11,949 nucleotides of DNA from Solimonas_A sp035476855 (GCA_035476855.1 DATILC010000067.1:1-11949), one strand, 5' to 3'; numbered from the stretch's first letter, positions 1-6,966 are shown. Notes: generated by a model not told the origin, from the letters alone. Numbers and translations are program-made.

Positions 1-719
1 ATCGCCTCGACCGCAACTGCCTCGGAGCCCTGGCCGGTCAGCATGACGATCACCGGCATCGGCTGGCTCTTCCTGCCTTGCTCCTCGGCCAGGGTTTGCA
101 GGAATTCGAGACCGTCGAAATCCGGCAGGTTGTAGTCGAGCAGCACGCAGTCGGGCCTGTGCCTGTCGAATGCCTCCAGGCCGTCCGCTCCGGTTTGGGC
201 CTCGCTGAACTCGAAGCGCTCGCGCCCGGTGTCCTTCAGCAGACGACGGTATCGCTCGGCGTCGGTGGCACTGTCGTCGATGATGAGAACGTGATAGCAC
301 GGCTTGGGCGGCTCGGCGCGATCGGCCCTGGTCCCGATCGCCGAAGTCACTGCAGCATTGAGGCTGTCGGCATTGAGCTTGCTCTTGACCAGATAGTCCA
401 CGGCGCCGGAACGGATCGCCTCGACGGCGACGCTCGATGTGCCCTGCCCGGTCAGCATGACTACAGGTACTTTCCGGGCAGGGCTCGTCGCCTGGATCGA
501 CGAGAGAAACTGCAGGCCGTCCGTGTCCGGAAGGCTGTAGTCCAGCAGCACGCAGTCGGGCTTCAACTGACGGTACGCGGCCAGCCCCTCTTCGCCGCAA
601 CTGGCCTCGACGAAGCGGAACGCATACTCGTTGTTGCGCTGAAGATGGCGCTTGAAGCTCTCGCGGTCAGAGGCGCTGTCCTCGACGATGAGTACTGTCG
701 CGGCGGGTCGGTTGGGCAC
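1..719 (-). CDS. Tandem-receiver (REC-REC) response regulator, C-terminus beyond left edge
   Basis: This is an open frame of 239 codons that continues past the left edge. It starts at a GTG 4 bp after the stop of the preceding receiver gene, with an AAAAGAG purine stretch upstream. It encodes two successive CheY-like receiver domains, at about residues 7-128 and 142-239+. The first has acidic-pocket residues E13/D14, phosphoacceptor D60 in LLDYSLPDTDG, T90 in MLTGQG and K112 in DYLVKSK. The second has D148/D149, D195 in LLDYNLPDFDG and T228 in MLTGQGS. The two domains resemble each other closely, so they probably arose by internal duplication. REC-REC proteins of this kind usually continue into a histidine kinase, GGDEF or other output module, but here the output lies outside the window and is unknown. 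As the last gene seen of the sensory operon it is a likely phosphate acceptor for the MASE1 kinase, or the front end of a hybrid kinase. Confidence 0.85.
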   Translation of the reverse strand, partial: MPNRPAATVLIVEDSASDRESFKRHLQRNNEYAFRFVEASCGEEGLAAYRQLKPDCVLLDYSLPDTDGLQFLSSIQATSPARKVPVVMLTGQGTSSVAVEAIRSGAVDYLVKSKLNADSLNAAVTSAIGTRADRAEPPKPCYHVLIIDDSATDAERYRRLLKDTGRERFEFSEAQTGADGLEAFDRHRPDCVLLDYNLPDFDGLEFLQTLAEEQGRKSQPMPVIVMLTGQGSEAVAVEA

Positions 720-723
720 GTGG

Positions 724-1173
724 CTAGCTCTTTTCGCGCGGCAGGATCGCGATCTCTAGCCAGAAGTCCGACATGCGCTGGATCGCGGCCATGAACTCCT
801 GCAGGTCGATGCGCTTCTTCATGTACGAGTTGGCGCCCATGCGGTAGCAGGCCTGGACGTCGCGTTCGTCGGTGGAGGTTGTCAGGATGACCACCGGGAT
901 CATCTGCAGGTCCGGGTCGTGCTTGATATCCGCCAGGATGTCCTTGCCGTCGGTTCCCGGAAGATTGAGGTCGAGCAGGATCACGCCCGGCCGCGGCGAA
1001 CTGGCGGGATCGGAGAACTTTCCGCGACGGTGCAGGTAATCCAGCGCGTCGTCGCCGTCGGCGCAATGCATGATCGGGTTGGCGATGCAGGCCTTGCGCA
1101 AGGAGCGAACGGCCGCTTCGTAGTCGGAGAAGTTGTCATCGACGATGAGAATCACCTGCGCGCTGTTCATCAT
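724..1173 (-). CDS. Single-domain response regulator, Rcp1-like
   Basis: This 149-residue protein is one CheY-like receiver with no output domain. The acidic pocket is D12/D13, the phosphoacceptor is D68 in ILLDLNLPGTDG, the switch threonine is T98/T99 in VVILTTS, and the conserved lysine is probably K120. The residue after that lysine is Arg, not the usual Pro. The YLHRRG-F segment and the long beta3-alpha3 region match the Rcp1 subfamily, which accepts phosphate from phytochrome-type kinases. Its ATG overlaps the TGA of the upstream kinase as ATGA, and a GGAG lies about 9 nt upstream, so the two are translationally coupled. It is therefore the best candidate partner of that kinase. A second ATG directly follows the first and could be used instead. 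With no output domain it should act by protein contact or as a phosphorelay intermediate. Confidence 0.92.
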   Translation of the reverse strand: MMNSAQVILIVDDNFSDYEAAVRSLRKACIANPIMHCADGDDALDYLHRRGKFSDPASSPRPGVILLDLNLPGTDGKDILADIKHDPDLQMIPVVILTTSTDERDVQACYRMGANSYMKKRIDLQEFMAAIQRMSDFWLEIAILPREKS

Positions 1174-2945
1174 CTGGAGGTCTCCACCGGGTCTTCGGCG
1201 AGGGTGAAATTGAAAGTAGTGCCTTCGCCGAGTTTCGACTGCACCCAGATGCGGCCGCCGTGCCGCTCGACGATCTTCTTGCAGATCGTCATCCCGGCCC
1301 CGGTGCCGCCGCCGAACTTGTCCGGGGCATGCAGCCGCTTGAAGATCTGGAAGATGCGGTCGATATGCTGTTCGCGGATGCCGATGCCGTTGTCGCGGAC
1401 ATGGAACACCGGCGGGTTCCGCGACGAATCGCAGCCAATCTCGATCCAGCGTTCGGCCTTGTCGTTGTACTTGATCGCGTTGGTGATCAGGTTGCGGAAC
1501 AGTTCGCCGATGCGGGCGCTGTCGCAGCTGACCACCGGCAGCGGTGCCGGCCGCCGGATCTCCACCTTCTGCTCCTGGATGCGGCCGGCCAGCGATGCAA
1601 CGACATCATCGACCGTCGGATCGAGCGCAACGTCCATGATCGCCAGATCCACACGGCCGACGCGCGAGTAGTGCAGCAGCGTGCCGATCAGCCCCTCGAG
1701 ATGGCGCAGGATCGGCGGCACGCGGTCGAGGCGTTCCATGACCTCGGGACTCAGTTGCCTGCCGTAGTCCTCGACCAGGAACGCCAACTGATTCTCCACG
1801 CCGCGCAACGGCTCCTTCAGGTCATGCGACGCGATGTAGGCAAAATCATCCAGCTCCTTGTTTGAACGTGCCAGCTCGCGGTTGGACTTCTCCAGCTGGA
1901 GGGTCCGGTCTGCGACGAGACCTTCGAGATCAAGGTTCAGGCGCGTGAGCGCGTCGACTGCTTTCTGCCGCTCGCGATGCATGGCATCAAGCAGCATCGT
2001 CGAGATCACCACCACGCCGACGAAGCCCTGCAGCAGGACCAGGGAGATGTTGGAATCGGGTCGCACGAACGGACCGGTGTTGTGCACCGTACCCCATATC
2101 GCCATCGCCGAAACGATTGCGATCGACAGCAGGCTCAGCGTGCGCCCGAAGGTCAAGGTGATGAACATCAGCAAGGGCATGAGGAGATACGCCTCGCTGG
2201 TGAGGAACGCGACGTGACCCCATGAGAGGAAGGTCATTCCTCCTGCGAGGATTGACAGGCCCAGGGCTGTCAATGCACGCGTCGAGCGCAGGTCCCGCGC
2301 TACATCCCCGGCGTATAGCGCGACCCACACGAGCAGTGGCGTAACGATAGCCGCGCCGACGGCGTCACCGACCCACCACGTCATCCAGACCGCGGGTGCG
2401 ATGGCAGGCGGCAGGAGTTCGAGCGCAACCAGGCTGGCAACCCCGACAGACGCGGACACGGCGCACGCAACGATCACGATCCACAGGAAATCGAGCACAC
2501 CGCGCAGACTGTTGGAAAAGTAATCATCACCGACGCGCCGCCGGAGCAGTGTCGAGGCCAGGTAGGCTTCTGCGCAGTTGCCGGTCGCGATGAGCGTGCT
2601 GCCGGCAATCATCTCCGGATGCTGCGTCAGCAGTGCGCTCCAGCTGCCGGCAGTCTTCATGTGGAAATCGACGAGATTGGCAAAGAACGCGCCCAGCGCG
2701 ATGCCGGGCAGGACGCGGTAGCCGACAAGGAAGCCAATGGCAATGGCGATGCCCGTGGGCGGCCACACCGGAGTTGCCTGGCTCTGCGCGAACTGCAGCT
2801 GCAGGCCGAAGCGGGCGCAGGCGTAGTACGCCAGCGCGACGGCAAGGTTGAACGCCAGCAGGCGATTGCCCTTCAGCCAGCAAAATTGCGGCCGGGCTTC
2901 CGGCAGGATCCAGCTGCGGTTCCAGTTCGAGAGGACGACGGACAT
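1170..2945 (-). CDS. MASE1-domain membrane histidine kinase with phytochrome-type transmitter
   Basis: I chose the ATG at 2945 (591 aa). It lies 10 bp after the upstream stop with AGGA 8 nt before it, and the MASE1 domain begins soon after; an in-frame ATG at 3011 would add 22 Arg/Ser-rich residues overlapping the upstream gene. Residues about 28-320 form a polytopic MASE1 sensor with roughly eight hydrophobic helices, including the VWPPTGIAIAIGF segment; MASE1 ligands are largely unknown. A short coiled linker (about 322-362) leads to HisKA with H374 in YIASHDLKEPLR. The ATPase domain has the N box (N485, N489), G1 box DNGIGI at 518-523 and a glycine-rich lid at 545-551. The ASHDLKEPLR box and IFQIFKRLH segment are typical of Cph1/bacteriophytochrome-type transmitters, although no photosensory domain is present. 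It should autophosphorylate at the inner membrane and pass phosphate to the Rcp1-like receiver encoded immediately downstream. Confidence 0.93.
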   Translation of the reverse strand: MSVVLSNWNRSWILPEARPQFCWLKGNRLLAFNLAVALAYYACARFGLQLQFAQSQATPVWPPTGIAIAIGFLVGYRVLPGIALGAFFANLVDFHMKTAGSWSALLTQHPEMIAGSTLIATGNCAEAYLASTLLRRRVGDDYFSNSLRGVLDFLWIVIVACAVSASVGVASLVALELLPPAIAPAVWMTWWVGDAVGAAIVTPLLVWVALYAGDVARDLRSTRALTALGLSILAGGMTFLSWGHVAFLTSEAYLLMPLLMFITLTFGRTLSLLSIAIVSAMAIWGTVHNTGPFVRPDSNISLVLLQGFVGVVVISTMLLDAMHRERQKAVDALTRLNLDLEGLVADRTLQLEKSNRELARSNKELDDFAYIASHDLKEPLRGVENQLAFLVEDYGRQLSPEVMERLDRVPPILRHLEGLIGTLLHYSRVGRVDLAIMDVALDPTVDDVVASLAGRIQEQKVEIRRPAPLPVVSCDSARIGELFRNLITNAIKYNDKAERWIEIGCDSSRNPPVFHVRDNGIGIREQHIDRIFQIFKRLHAPDKFGGGTGAGMTICKKIVERHGGRIWVQSKLGEGTTFNFTLAEDPVETSR

Positions 2946-2955
2946 AATCGCCGTC

Positions 2956-4233
2956 CTACTCGTCGGAGCGGATCGGCGAGGGGAGGGGCGCGAGCGCACT
3001 GCCGACCACATCGGTCAGCGCCGTTCGCAGTTCATCAAACTCCCCGCCCTTGTAGACGAAGTGACGGATACCCAGTTTCAGAGCCTCGTCCTTGTCCTTG
3101 TGCGTCTCCGAGCCGCTCACCAGGACGACCGGAATGTTCGCTAGCCTGGGATCGGTCCGAAGCTGGGCCATGACGTCACGGCCGTGCAGGTCGGGAAGGT
3201 TCCAATCGAGCAGGACCATGCGCGGCAGCGGCTTGCCCGGCTCGCGCTCCGGAGACAGCGACTTCAAGGCTTGTTGACCCCCGCTGGCACGCTCGACGTC
3301 CACGGCATCGGCGAGCTGATCCAGCGCCTGGCAGATCAAGGTCAGATCCATCGGATCGTCATCGACGACGAGGACCGATGCCTTTGGTGAAGTGCGGCTG
3401 GTCAGAACCCGGGCCACGTTGGCCTCGCCGGGCCGATCGCTGCCGGCGAGAAGCGCTGCCACTTCGCTGAACGTCAACCGTCGCTGGGTCAGGTCACGGA
3501 TGCTGACTACGTAGTGTGCGCCCGACTCGATCTCGAGATGGCTCAGGCACATCTCCGCCGGAAATTCGCAACCATCCCTGCGTCGCGCCCACAGCTGATG
3601 CGGCGATCCAGGTCCCTGGGCCTGCAGGTTGTCGAGAAAGCTGGGCGCATCCTTGCCTGTGGTCCGGGACCGCTCCGGCAACAGGAAGTCGAAGGGCTTG
3701 CCGTGGATGGCCTGGCGGATGTACCCGAAGATGTTCTCGGTACGCTGATTGGCCAGCACCATTTTGCCAGTCTCATCCACAACGACGACGGCATCCGCCA
3801 CGGACTCGATGAAGCTCTTGAGCTGCTCGCGCGACCGGGATGTCGCGGTGGCGTTGCGCATCGCCGCAATGACGAAAATGCCTTGCGGCGTTCGCAGCGG
3901 CGACAGACTGATATCGATCGGGAATTCAGTTCCGTCCTTGCGCTTTCCGCGCACATCGGGCCTGGCTGACATCTGGCGAGTCCTGGGCTCCATGAGATAG
4001 CCGTCACGCAGGCTGACGTGCTTCAACATGGAATTTTCCGGCATCAACTTCTCGATCAACTCCCCGAGGAGCTCGGAGCGGGCATACCCGAAGAGCTTCT
4101 CGAGCTGGCCATTGATCACGACGATCTGCCCGGAGGCGTCGGCCAGGAGCATGGCGTCGGGTGCCGCCTCGACCATGGCCTGGTACCAGGAGTCTGGAAC
4201 TGAAGCATCCGGACGCGCCGCAGTGGCTGTCAT
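2956..4233 (-). CDS. PAS-PAS-receiver regulatory protein without kinase or output domain
   Basis: I chose the ATG at 4233 (425 aa), which has a weak TTGGA upstream; a GTG at 4275 in frame would add 14 residues but has no visible ribosome site. PAS1 spans about 16-127 (EAAPDAMLLADASGQIVVIN to RKDGTEFPIDISLSPL). PAS2 spans about 136-248 (SVADAVVVVDETGKMVLAN to YVVSIRDLT). A receiver follows at 286-412 with D291/D292, phosphoacceptor D343 in LLDWNLPDLHG, S373 and K395. No HisKA, HATPase, GGDEF, EAL or HTH segment is visible, and the protein ends soon after the receiver. No membrane helices are seen, so it is cytosolic. It is the first gene of the operon, 10 bp upstream of the MASE1 kinase. A reasonable inference is that it brings a second, cytosolic sensory input to that kinase or modulates it through its receiver. 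The PAS ligands cannot be predicted from sequence. Confidence 0.88.
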   Translation of the reverse strand: MTATAARPDASVPDSWYQAMVEAAPDAMLLADASGQIVVINGQLEKLFGYARSELLGELIEKLMPENSMLKHVSLRDGYLMEPRTRQMSARPDVRGKRKDGTEFPIDISLSPLRTPQGIFVIAAMRNATATSRSREQLKSFIESVADAVVVVDETGKMVLANQRTENIFGYIRQAIHGKPFDFLLPERSRTTGKDAPSFLDNLQAQGPGSPHQLWARRRDGCEFPAEMCLSHLEIESGAHYVVSIRDLTQRRLTFSEVAALLAGSDRPGEANVARVLTSRTSPKASVLVVDDDPMDLTLICQALDQLADAVDVERASGGQQALKSLSPEREPGKPLPRMVLLDWNLPDLHGRDVMAQLRTDPRLANIPVVLVSGSETHKDKDEALKLGIRHFVYKGGEFDELRTALTDVVGSALAPLPSPIRSDE

Positions 4234-4294
4234 TAGGAGTCCAAGTACGTGGTGGCGTGAGCTGGTGTCCAGCACACAGGGGCGTTGATAGCGA

Positions 4295-4321
4295 GTATCG
4301 GCAGAGGTGAGGGATTCTTGT
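4295..4321 (-). promoter_or_regulatory. Candidate sigma-28 (FliA) type promoter of the sensory operon
   Basis: On the minus strand GCCGATAC (4302-4295) matches the sigma-28 -10 consensus GCCGATAA at 7 of 8 positions. The octamer exactly 11 nt upstream, ACAAGAAT (4321-4314), matches TAAAGTTT at only 4 of 8. Transcription would start roughly 60 nt before the chosen start of the PAS-PAS-receiver gene. The -10 match and the spacing are seen directly. That it is a working promoter, and that the operon belongs to a motility regulon, is inference. I saw no better sigma-70 promoter in this leader. Confidence 0.35.
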
Positions 4322-4345
4322 GTAGAGCAAATGAAGGGGGCAGGC

Positions 4346-4398
4346 GCCGGCGGACCAGCCGACGCCGGTGACCTGAGAGGTCATGGGCTGTTTTTTTT
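4346..4398. other. Structured non-coding segment with adjacent hairpins and a T8/A8 tract
   Basis: Two adjacent hairpins can form. CCGGCG (4347-4352) pairs with CGCCGG (4363-4368), and TGACCT (4369-4374) pairs with AGGTCA (4378-4383) around a 3-nt loop. An outer pairing of CAGCC (4356-4360) with GGCTG (4386-4390) would end directly at a run of eight T on the plus strand (4391-4398). Read as plus-strand RNA this resembles an intrinsic terminator, yet no plus-strand gene lies upstream. Read as minus-strand DNA it is an A8 tract upstream of the sensory operon leader. The perfect TGACCT-N3-AGGTCA dyad could also be an operator. Function is unknown. Confidence 0.4.
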
Positions 4399-4466
4399 CA
4401 GGCCGCGAAGGGGGCGCGGGAGCACAGTCAGCAGCTGTCAGTGCTGGAACAGCCTGTGGTGAGCCT

Positions 4467-4487
4467 CCAGGCAGCGCGAGTGCCTGG
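4467..4487 (-). terminator. Hairpin directly after the rpoH-like stop codon
   Basis: A perfect 7-bp inverted repeat, CCAGGCA and TGCCTGG with a 7-nt loop, begins at the base right after the TAG of the rpoH-like gene. No T run follows it on the minus strand, so it is not a canonical intrinsic terminator. It may still stabilise the mRNA 3' end or act with Rho. The rest of 4234-4487 has no gene that I can support. Confidence 0.45.
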
Positions 4488-5450
4488 CTAAATCCATGAG
4501 ATCGGCGCGCTGCTACGCTGCAGTCCGGCTCTGCCTGATGTTTCCCGGCGACCAGCGGCGGGGCCGGCGTCCATCGAGGCCTGGCCTGCCTCTGGTGCCT
4601 GGTGGACCAATGCCTTGCGCAGCAGGCCGAGGGCCCGCTCCTGGATCTGGCGGATACGCTCGGCGCTGACCCCGTACTGGTCGGCCAGCTCGGCGAGGCC
4701 GGCGGGCGTCTCGCAGAGCCAGCGGCGCTGCACGATGTCGCGCGAGCGTGTGTCCAGCGTCGCCACGGCCTGCAGCAGCTCCGGAATGCGGTCACGCTCT
4801 TCTTCGTGCTGTTCCAGCAGGCTCAGCGGATCCTGAAGGTCCGCCGGTTCGTGGACATGCTGGCCGCCCACGCCGGGTGGCAGGTCGAGCGACAGATCGC
4901 TGCCGTGCAGGCGGATGCGCATCGTATCCACCTGCGCACGGCTGACCCCGAGGCTGTCTGCCAGGTCCTGCTCATGCTGCATGTTGCCGCTGCGTGGGGC
5001 GCCGAGCTGCTGCTTCTTGAAGAACAGCTTGCGCTGCAGCTTGGTGGTTGCGCGGCGCACGATGCGCCAGTTGCGCAGCACGTACTCATGGATCTCCGCG
5101 CGAATCCAGTGCACGGCGTAGCTGATCAGGCGCACACCCGCCGCCGAGTCGAATCGCTTGATCGCCTTCAGCAGGCCGACCACGCCTTCCTGCACCAGGT
5201 CGGGCAGGGGCAGCCCGTAGCCGCTGTAGCCGCGGGCGACGCGGACGACGAAGCCCAGGTTGGCCAGCGCCAGTTGCCGCGCAGCCTCGATATCGCCCTG
5301 TTCGCGCAGTCTCAGGGCCAACTCGGTCTCCTGCTCTGCAGCGAGGATGGGGCGACCGCGGATCGCGCGCAGGAAAGCAGCGAAGCCGTCCCTCGGCAGC
5401 GGTAGCGCAATGGCAGCGGTGTTGCGGGCAACAACAGGCAGTAGTGGCAT
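4488..5450 (-). CDS. rpoH: RpoH-like alternative sigma factor (sigma-32 family)
   Basis: The start at 5450 is set by a strong AGGAGA 5 nt upstream and by alignment with RpoH; the frame stays open for hundreds of bases upstream but the content there is implausible. The 320-residue protein has an N-terminal region 1.2 (about 21-50). Region 2 covers 60-135, with NLGFVVRVARGYSGYGL, DLVQEG, YAVHWIRAEIHEYVL and RNWRIVRRATTK. The RpoH box at 139-145 is QRKLFFK, diagnostic of sigma-32 rather than RpoD or RpoS. Region 4 covers about 222-283, with an HTH around LADQYGVSAERIRQIQERA. It should direct RNA polymerase to heat-shock-type promoters. Region 3 is less conserved than in E. coli RpoH as I recall it, and a tail of about 36 residues (285-320) follows region 4. 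Both points suggest an accessory RpoH paralogue. An FNR-type box lies 47 bp upstream of the start, so oxygen control is possible. Confidence 0.92.
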   Translation of the reverse strand: MPLLPVVARNTAAIALPLPRDGFAAFLRAIRGRPILAAEQETELALRLREQGDIEAARQLALANLGFVVRVARGYSGYGLPLPDLVQEGVVGLLKAIKRFDSAAGVRLISYAVHWIRAEIHEYVLRNWRIVRRATTKLQRKLFFKKQQLGAPRSGNMQHEQDLADSLGVSRAQVDTMRIRLHGSDLSLDLPPGVGGQHVHEPADLQDPLSLLEQHEEERDRIPELLQAVATLDTRSRDIVQRRWLCETPAGLAELADQYGVSAERIRQIQERALGLLRKALVHQAPEAGQASMDAGPAAGRRETSGRAGLQRSSAPISWI

Positions 5451-5496
5451 GGAATTCTCCTGGCCAAAGCTTCGGCCGGATCGCCTGCTCCGGGCA

Positions 5497-5510
5497 TTGA
5501 CCTGAATCAA
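5497..5510. promoter_or_regulatory. FNR/ANR/DNR-type box in the rpoH-like / K+ channel divergent region
   Basis: The sequence TTGAC-CTGA-ATCAA matches the FNR-family consensus TTGAT-N4-ATCAA at 9 of 10 defined positions. It is the clearest dyad in the 126-bp region between two divergent genes, 66 bp from the K+ channel start and 46 bp from the rpoH-like start. At class II spacing (22 nt from the box) the channel side has CAGGAT (5533-5538), which keeps A2 and T6 of a -10. The rpoH-like side shows only a poor GAAGCT at 23 nt. Either or both genes could be controlled. The regulator itself is not encoded in this window. Confidence 0.6.
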
Positions 5511-5576
5511 GGTGGCCAGCCGTCCGCGGCCGCAGGATGCAGATGGGTGCAGGATCAGGCCGCCAGGGACCACAGC

Positions 5577-6068
5577 ATGAACGTCGCCGTCACTCCGGAT
5601 GTTGCCGAGGCCGTTGTTTCCGGAGGGTACTGGCTGGGCGGCGCCACCATGATGCTGACCCTGGGGTTGACCGTGGGTCTGCACTACGAAGGCATGAGCT
5701 CGCTGAGCCGCAGCCTGCCCGGCTGGAAGGTGGCGCCGCGACCGCGGCTGCTGCTGCTGATCTTCTGCCTGATCGGCCTGCACACCATCGAGATCTGGCT
5801 GTTCGCCGGCGGAATCTTCTGGCTGGCCCAGTTGCTGGAGTTGCAGGCGGTGCATCCGCCGCTGCCGCTGAAGCTGCTCGATGCGGTCTACCTCTCCGCC
5901 ATGACCTACACCACGGTCGGCTACGGCGACATCGTGCCGCAGGGGCCCTTGCGGCTGGTGATGGCGAGCGAGGCCTTGACCGGACTGCTGCTGATCACCT
6001 GGTCGGCGTCCTTCACCTATCTCGAAATGGAGCAGTACTGGCGCCCGCAGAGAGGCCGCTGGCGATAG
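5577..6068 (+). CDS. Small ion-channel family protein (potassium channel pore module)
   Basis: I chose the ATG at 5577 (163 aa) because AGGGA lies 7 nt upstream; a GTG at 5547 in frame would add 10 residues. The protein has a hydrophobic N-terminal helix (about 14-35) and a second helix (58-88, LLLLIFCLIGLHTIEIWLF). A pore helix with the potassium selectivity filter TVGYGD follows at 113-118, inside YLSAMTYTTVGYGDIVP, and the final helix covers 127-148. It should assemble as a tetramer in the inner membrane and conduct K+. No RCK/TrkA-N or cyclic-nucleotide domain is attached, so gating is not obvious. It is the only clear plus-strand gene in the window. It is divergent from the rpoH-like gene, with an FNR-type box between them, and ends 1 bp from the end of the convergent PRPP synthetase gene. 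Confidence 0.9.
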   Translation: MNVAVTPDVAEAVVSGGYWLGGATMMLTLGLTVGLHYEGMSSLSRSLPGWKVAPRPRLLLLIFCLIGLHTIEIWLFAGGIFWLAQLLELQAVHPPLPLKLLDAVYLSAMTYTTVGYGDIVPQGPLRLVMASEALTGLLLITWSASFTYLEMEQYWRPQRGRWR

Positions 6069-6069
6069 T

Positions 6070-6966
6070 TCAGACATCCGCCGCGAGCATGCGTCGCAGT
6101 GCAGCGGCGATCGGCCGGCTGGTGTCGATCGCGTTGCTCGCATGCGGCACCGTATTGCAGCTGACCACGCGCTCGGCGCCGGCACTGCGCAGCTGGTCGA
6201 TGACATCCTGCGTGAACAGTGCATGCACGCCGACGCAGACCGGGGCCGGGAAACCGGCATTGCGCAGCTGCCGGATCGCCGCGACCAGGGTCTGCCCGGT
6301 GGAGATGATGTCGTCCACCAGCACCGGGGTGTAGTCGGTATCGGACGGCAGGTCGGGGGTCAGTATGGTGACGTCACGGTCGCCGTGACGCGTCTTGTGC
6401 AGCACCACCAGCGGCGCCTCGATCGCCTGCGCCACTTCCTTGCTCCATTGACGGCTCTCCTCGTCGGGACCGACGATCATGGGCCGGGTGACGTTCTCGC
6501 CGATCCAGTGGGCGATGACCTGCGCGGCATGCACCGCCTCGGCAGGGACGGAGAACACCTGCTTCAGGCTGCCGATGCGATGCAGGTGCGGGTCGACCGT
6601 GACCAGGCCATCGATGAAGCCGGACAGCCAGGACGAGATGTATTCGGCCGAGCGACCCTCGCCCGGCTGGAACACGCTGTCCTGGCGCATGTAGGGCAGG
6701 TAGGGCGCGACCAGCAGGATCCGTCGGGCGCCGAGGTCGCTCAGGGTCCGCGCCAACAGGTACAGCAGCACCAGCTTGTCATCGGGGTGCGCCAGTCCCG
6801 CGACGATCACAACGTCGCGTCCGGCAACCGGGGTCTCGACGCGGACATAGTGCTCACCGTCCGGAAACACGCGGGTGACGCAGGCGCAGTGCTGTGCCGA
6901 CAGCAGCTCCAGCAGGTTATTGGCGAGGGCTTCGCTGCCGGGCAGGGGCAGGATCAGGGTGGTCAT
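6070..6966 (-). CDS. prs: Ribose-phosphate pyrophosphokinase (PRPP synthetase) homologue
   Basis: This 298-residue protein, slightly shorter than the usual 310-320, would transfer pyrophosphate from ATP to ribose 5-phosphate to give PRPP. Visible family features are FPDGE (34-38), the ATP-binding segment PYLPYMRQD (88-96, like PYFGYARQD), VDPHLHRI with the metal-site His, and HKTR (190-193), which keeps the flexible-loop Lys and Arg of the KRR motif. The PRPP/ribose-phosphate loop VLVDDIISTGQTL lies at 215-227. The start ATG overlaps the phosphorylase TGA as ATGA, so the two are translationally coupled. The loop and N-terminal differences from housekeeping Prs, and the operon setting, suggest a specialised paralogue for nucleotide salvage. 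Its true substrate could differ from plain ribose 5-phosphate; that is inference. Confidence 0.9.
   Translation of the reverse strand: MTTLILPLPGSEALANNLLELLSAQHCACVTRVFPDGEHYVRVETPVAGRDVVIVAGLAHPDDKLVLLYLLARTLSDLGARRILLVAPYLPYMRQDSVFQPGEGRSAEYISSWLSGFIDGLVTVDPHLHRIGSLKQVFSVPAEAVHAAQVIAHWIGENVTRPMIVGPDEESRQWSKEVAQAIEAPLVVLHKTRHGDRDVTILTPDLPSDTDYTPVLVDDIISTGQTLVAAIRQLRNAGFPAPVCVGVHALFTQDVIDQLRSAGAERVVSCNTVPHASNAIDTSRPIAAALRRMLAADV

Noticed and set aside
3850..4190. Heme binding by the first PAS domain of the PAS-PAS-receiver protein
   Set aside because: It has a histidine in a broadly similar place, but it lacks the FixL IIGIGR segment and follows the common non-heme RKDG-type PAS pattern.
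4602..5405. Plus-strand open frame of 267 codons opposite the rpoH-like gene
   Set aside because: It is fully antisense to a clear sigma factor and shows no recognisable domain or ribosome site.
5451..6260. Upstream extension of the rpoH-like frame to 590 residues
   Set aside because: The added part covers the K+ channel gene and the intergenic region, has no sigma-factor similarity, and a strong AGGAGA sets the start at 5450.
5537..6334. Second plus-strand frame of 265 codons over the K+ channel and PRPP synthetase genes
   Set aside because: It is out of frame with the TVGYGD-bearing channel protein, and its product is Arg/Ala-rich with no family features.
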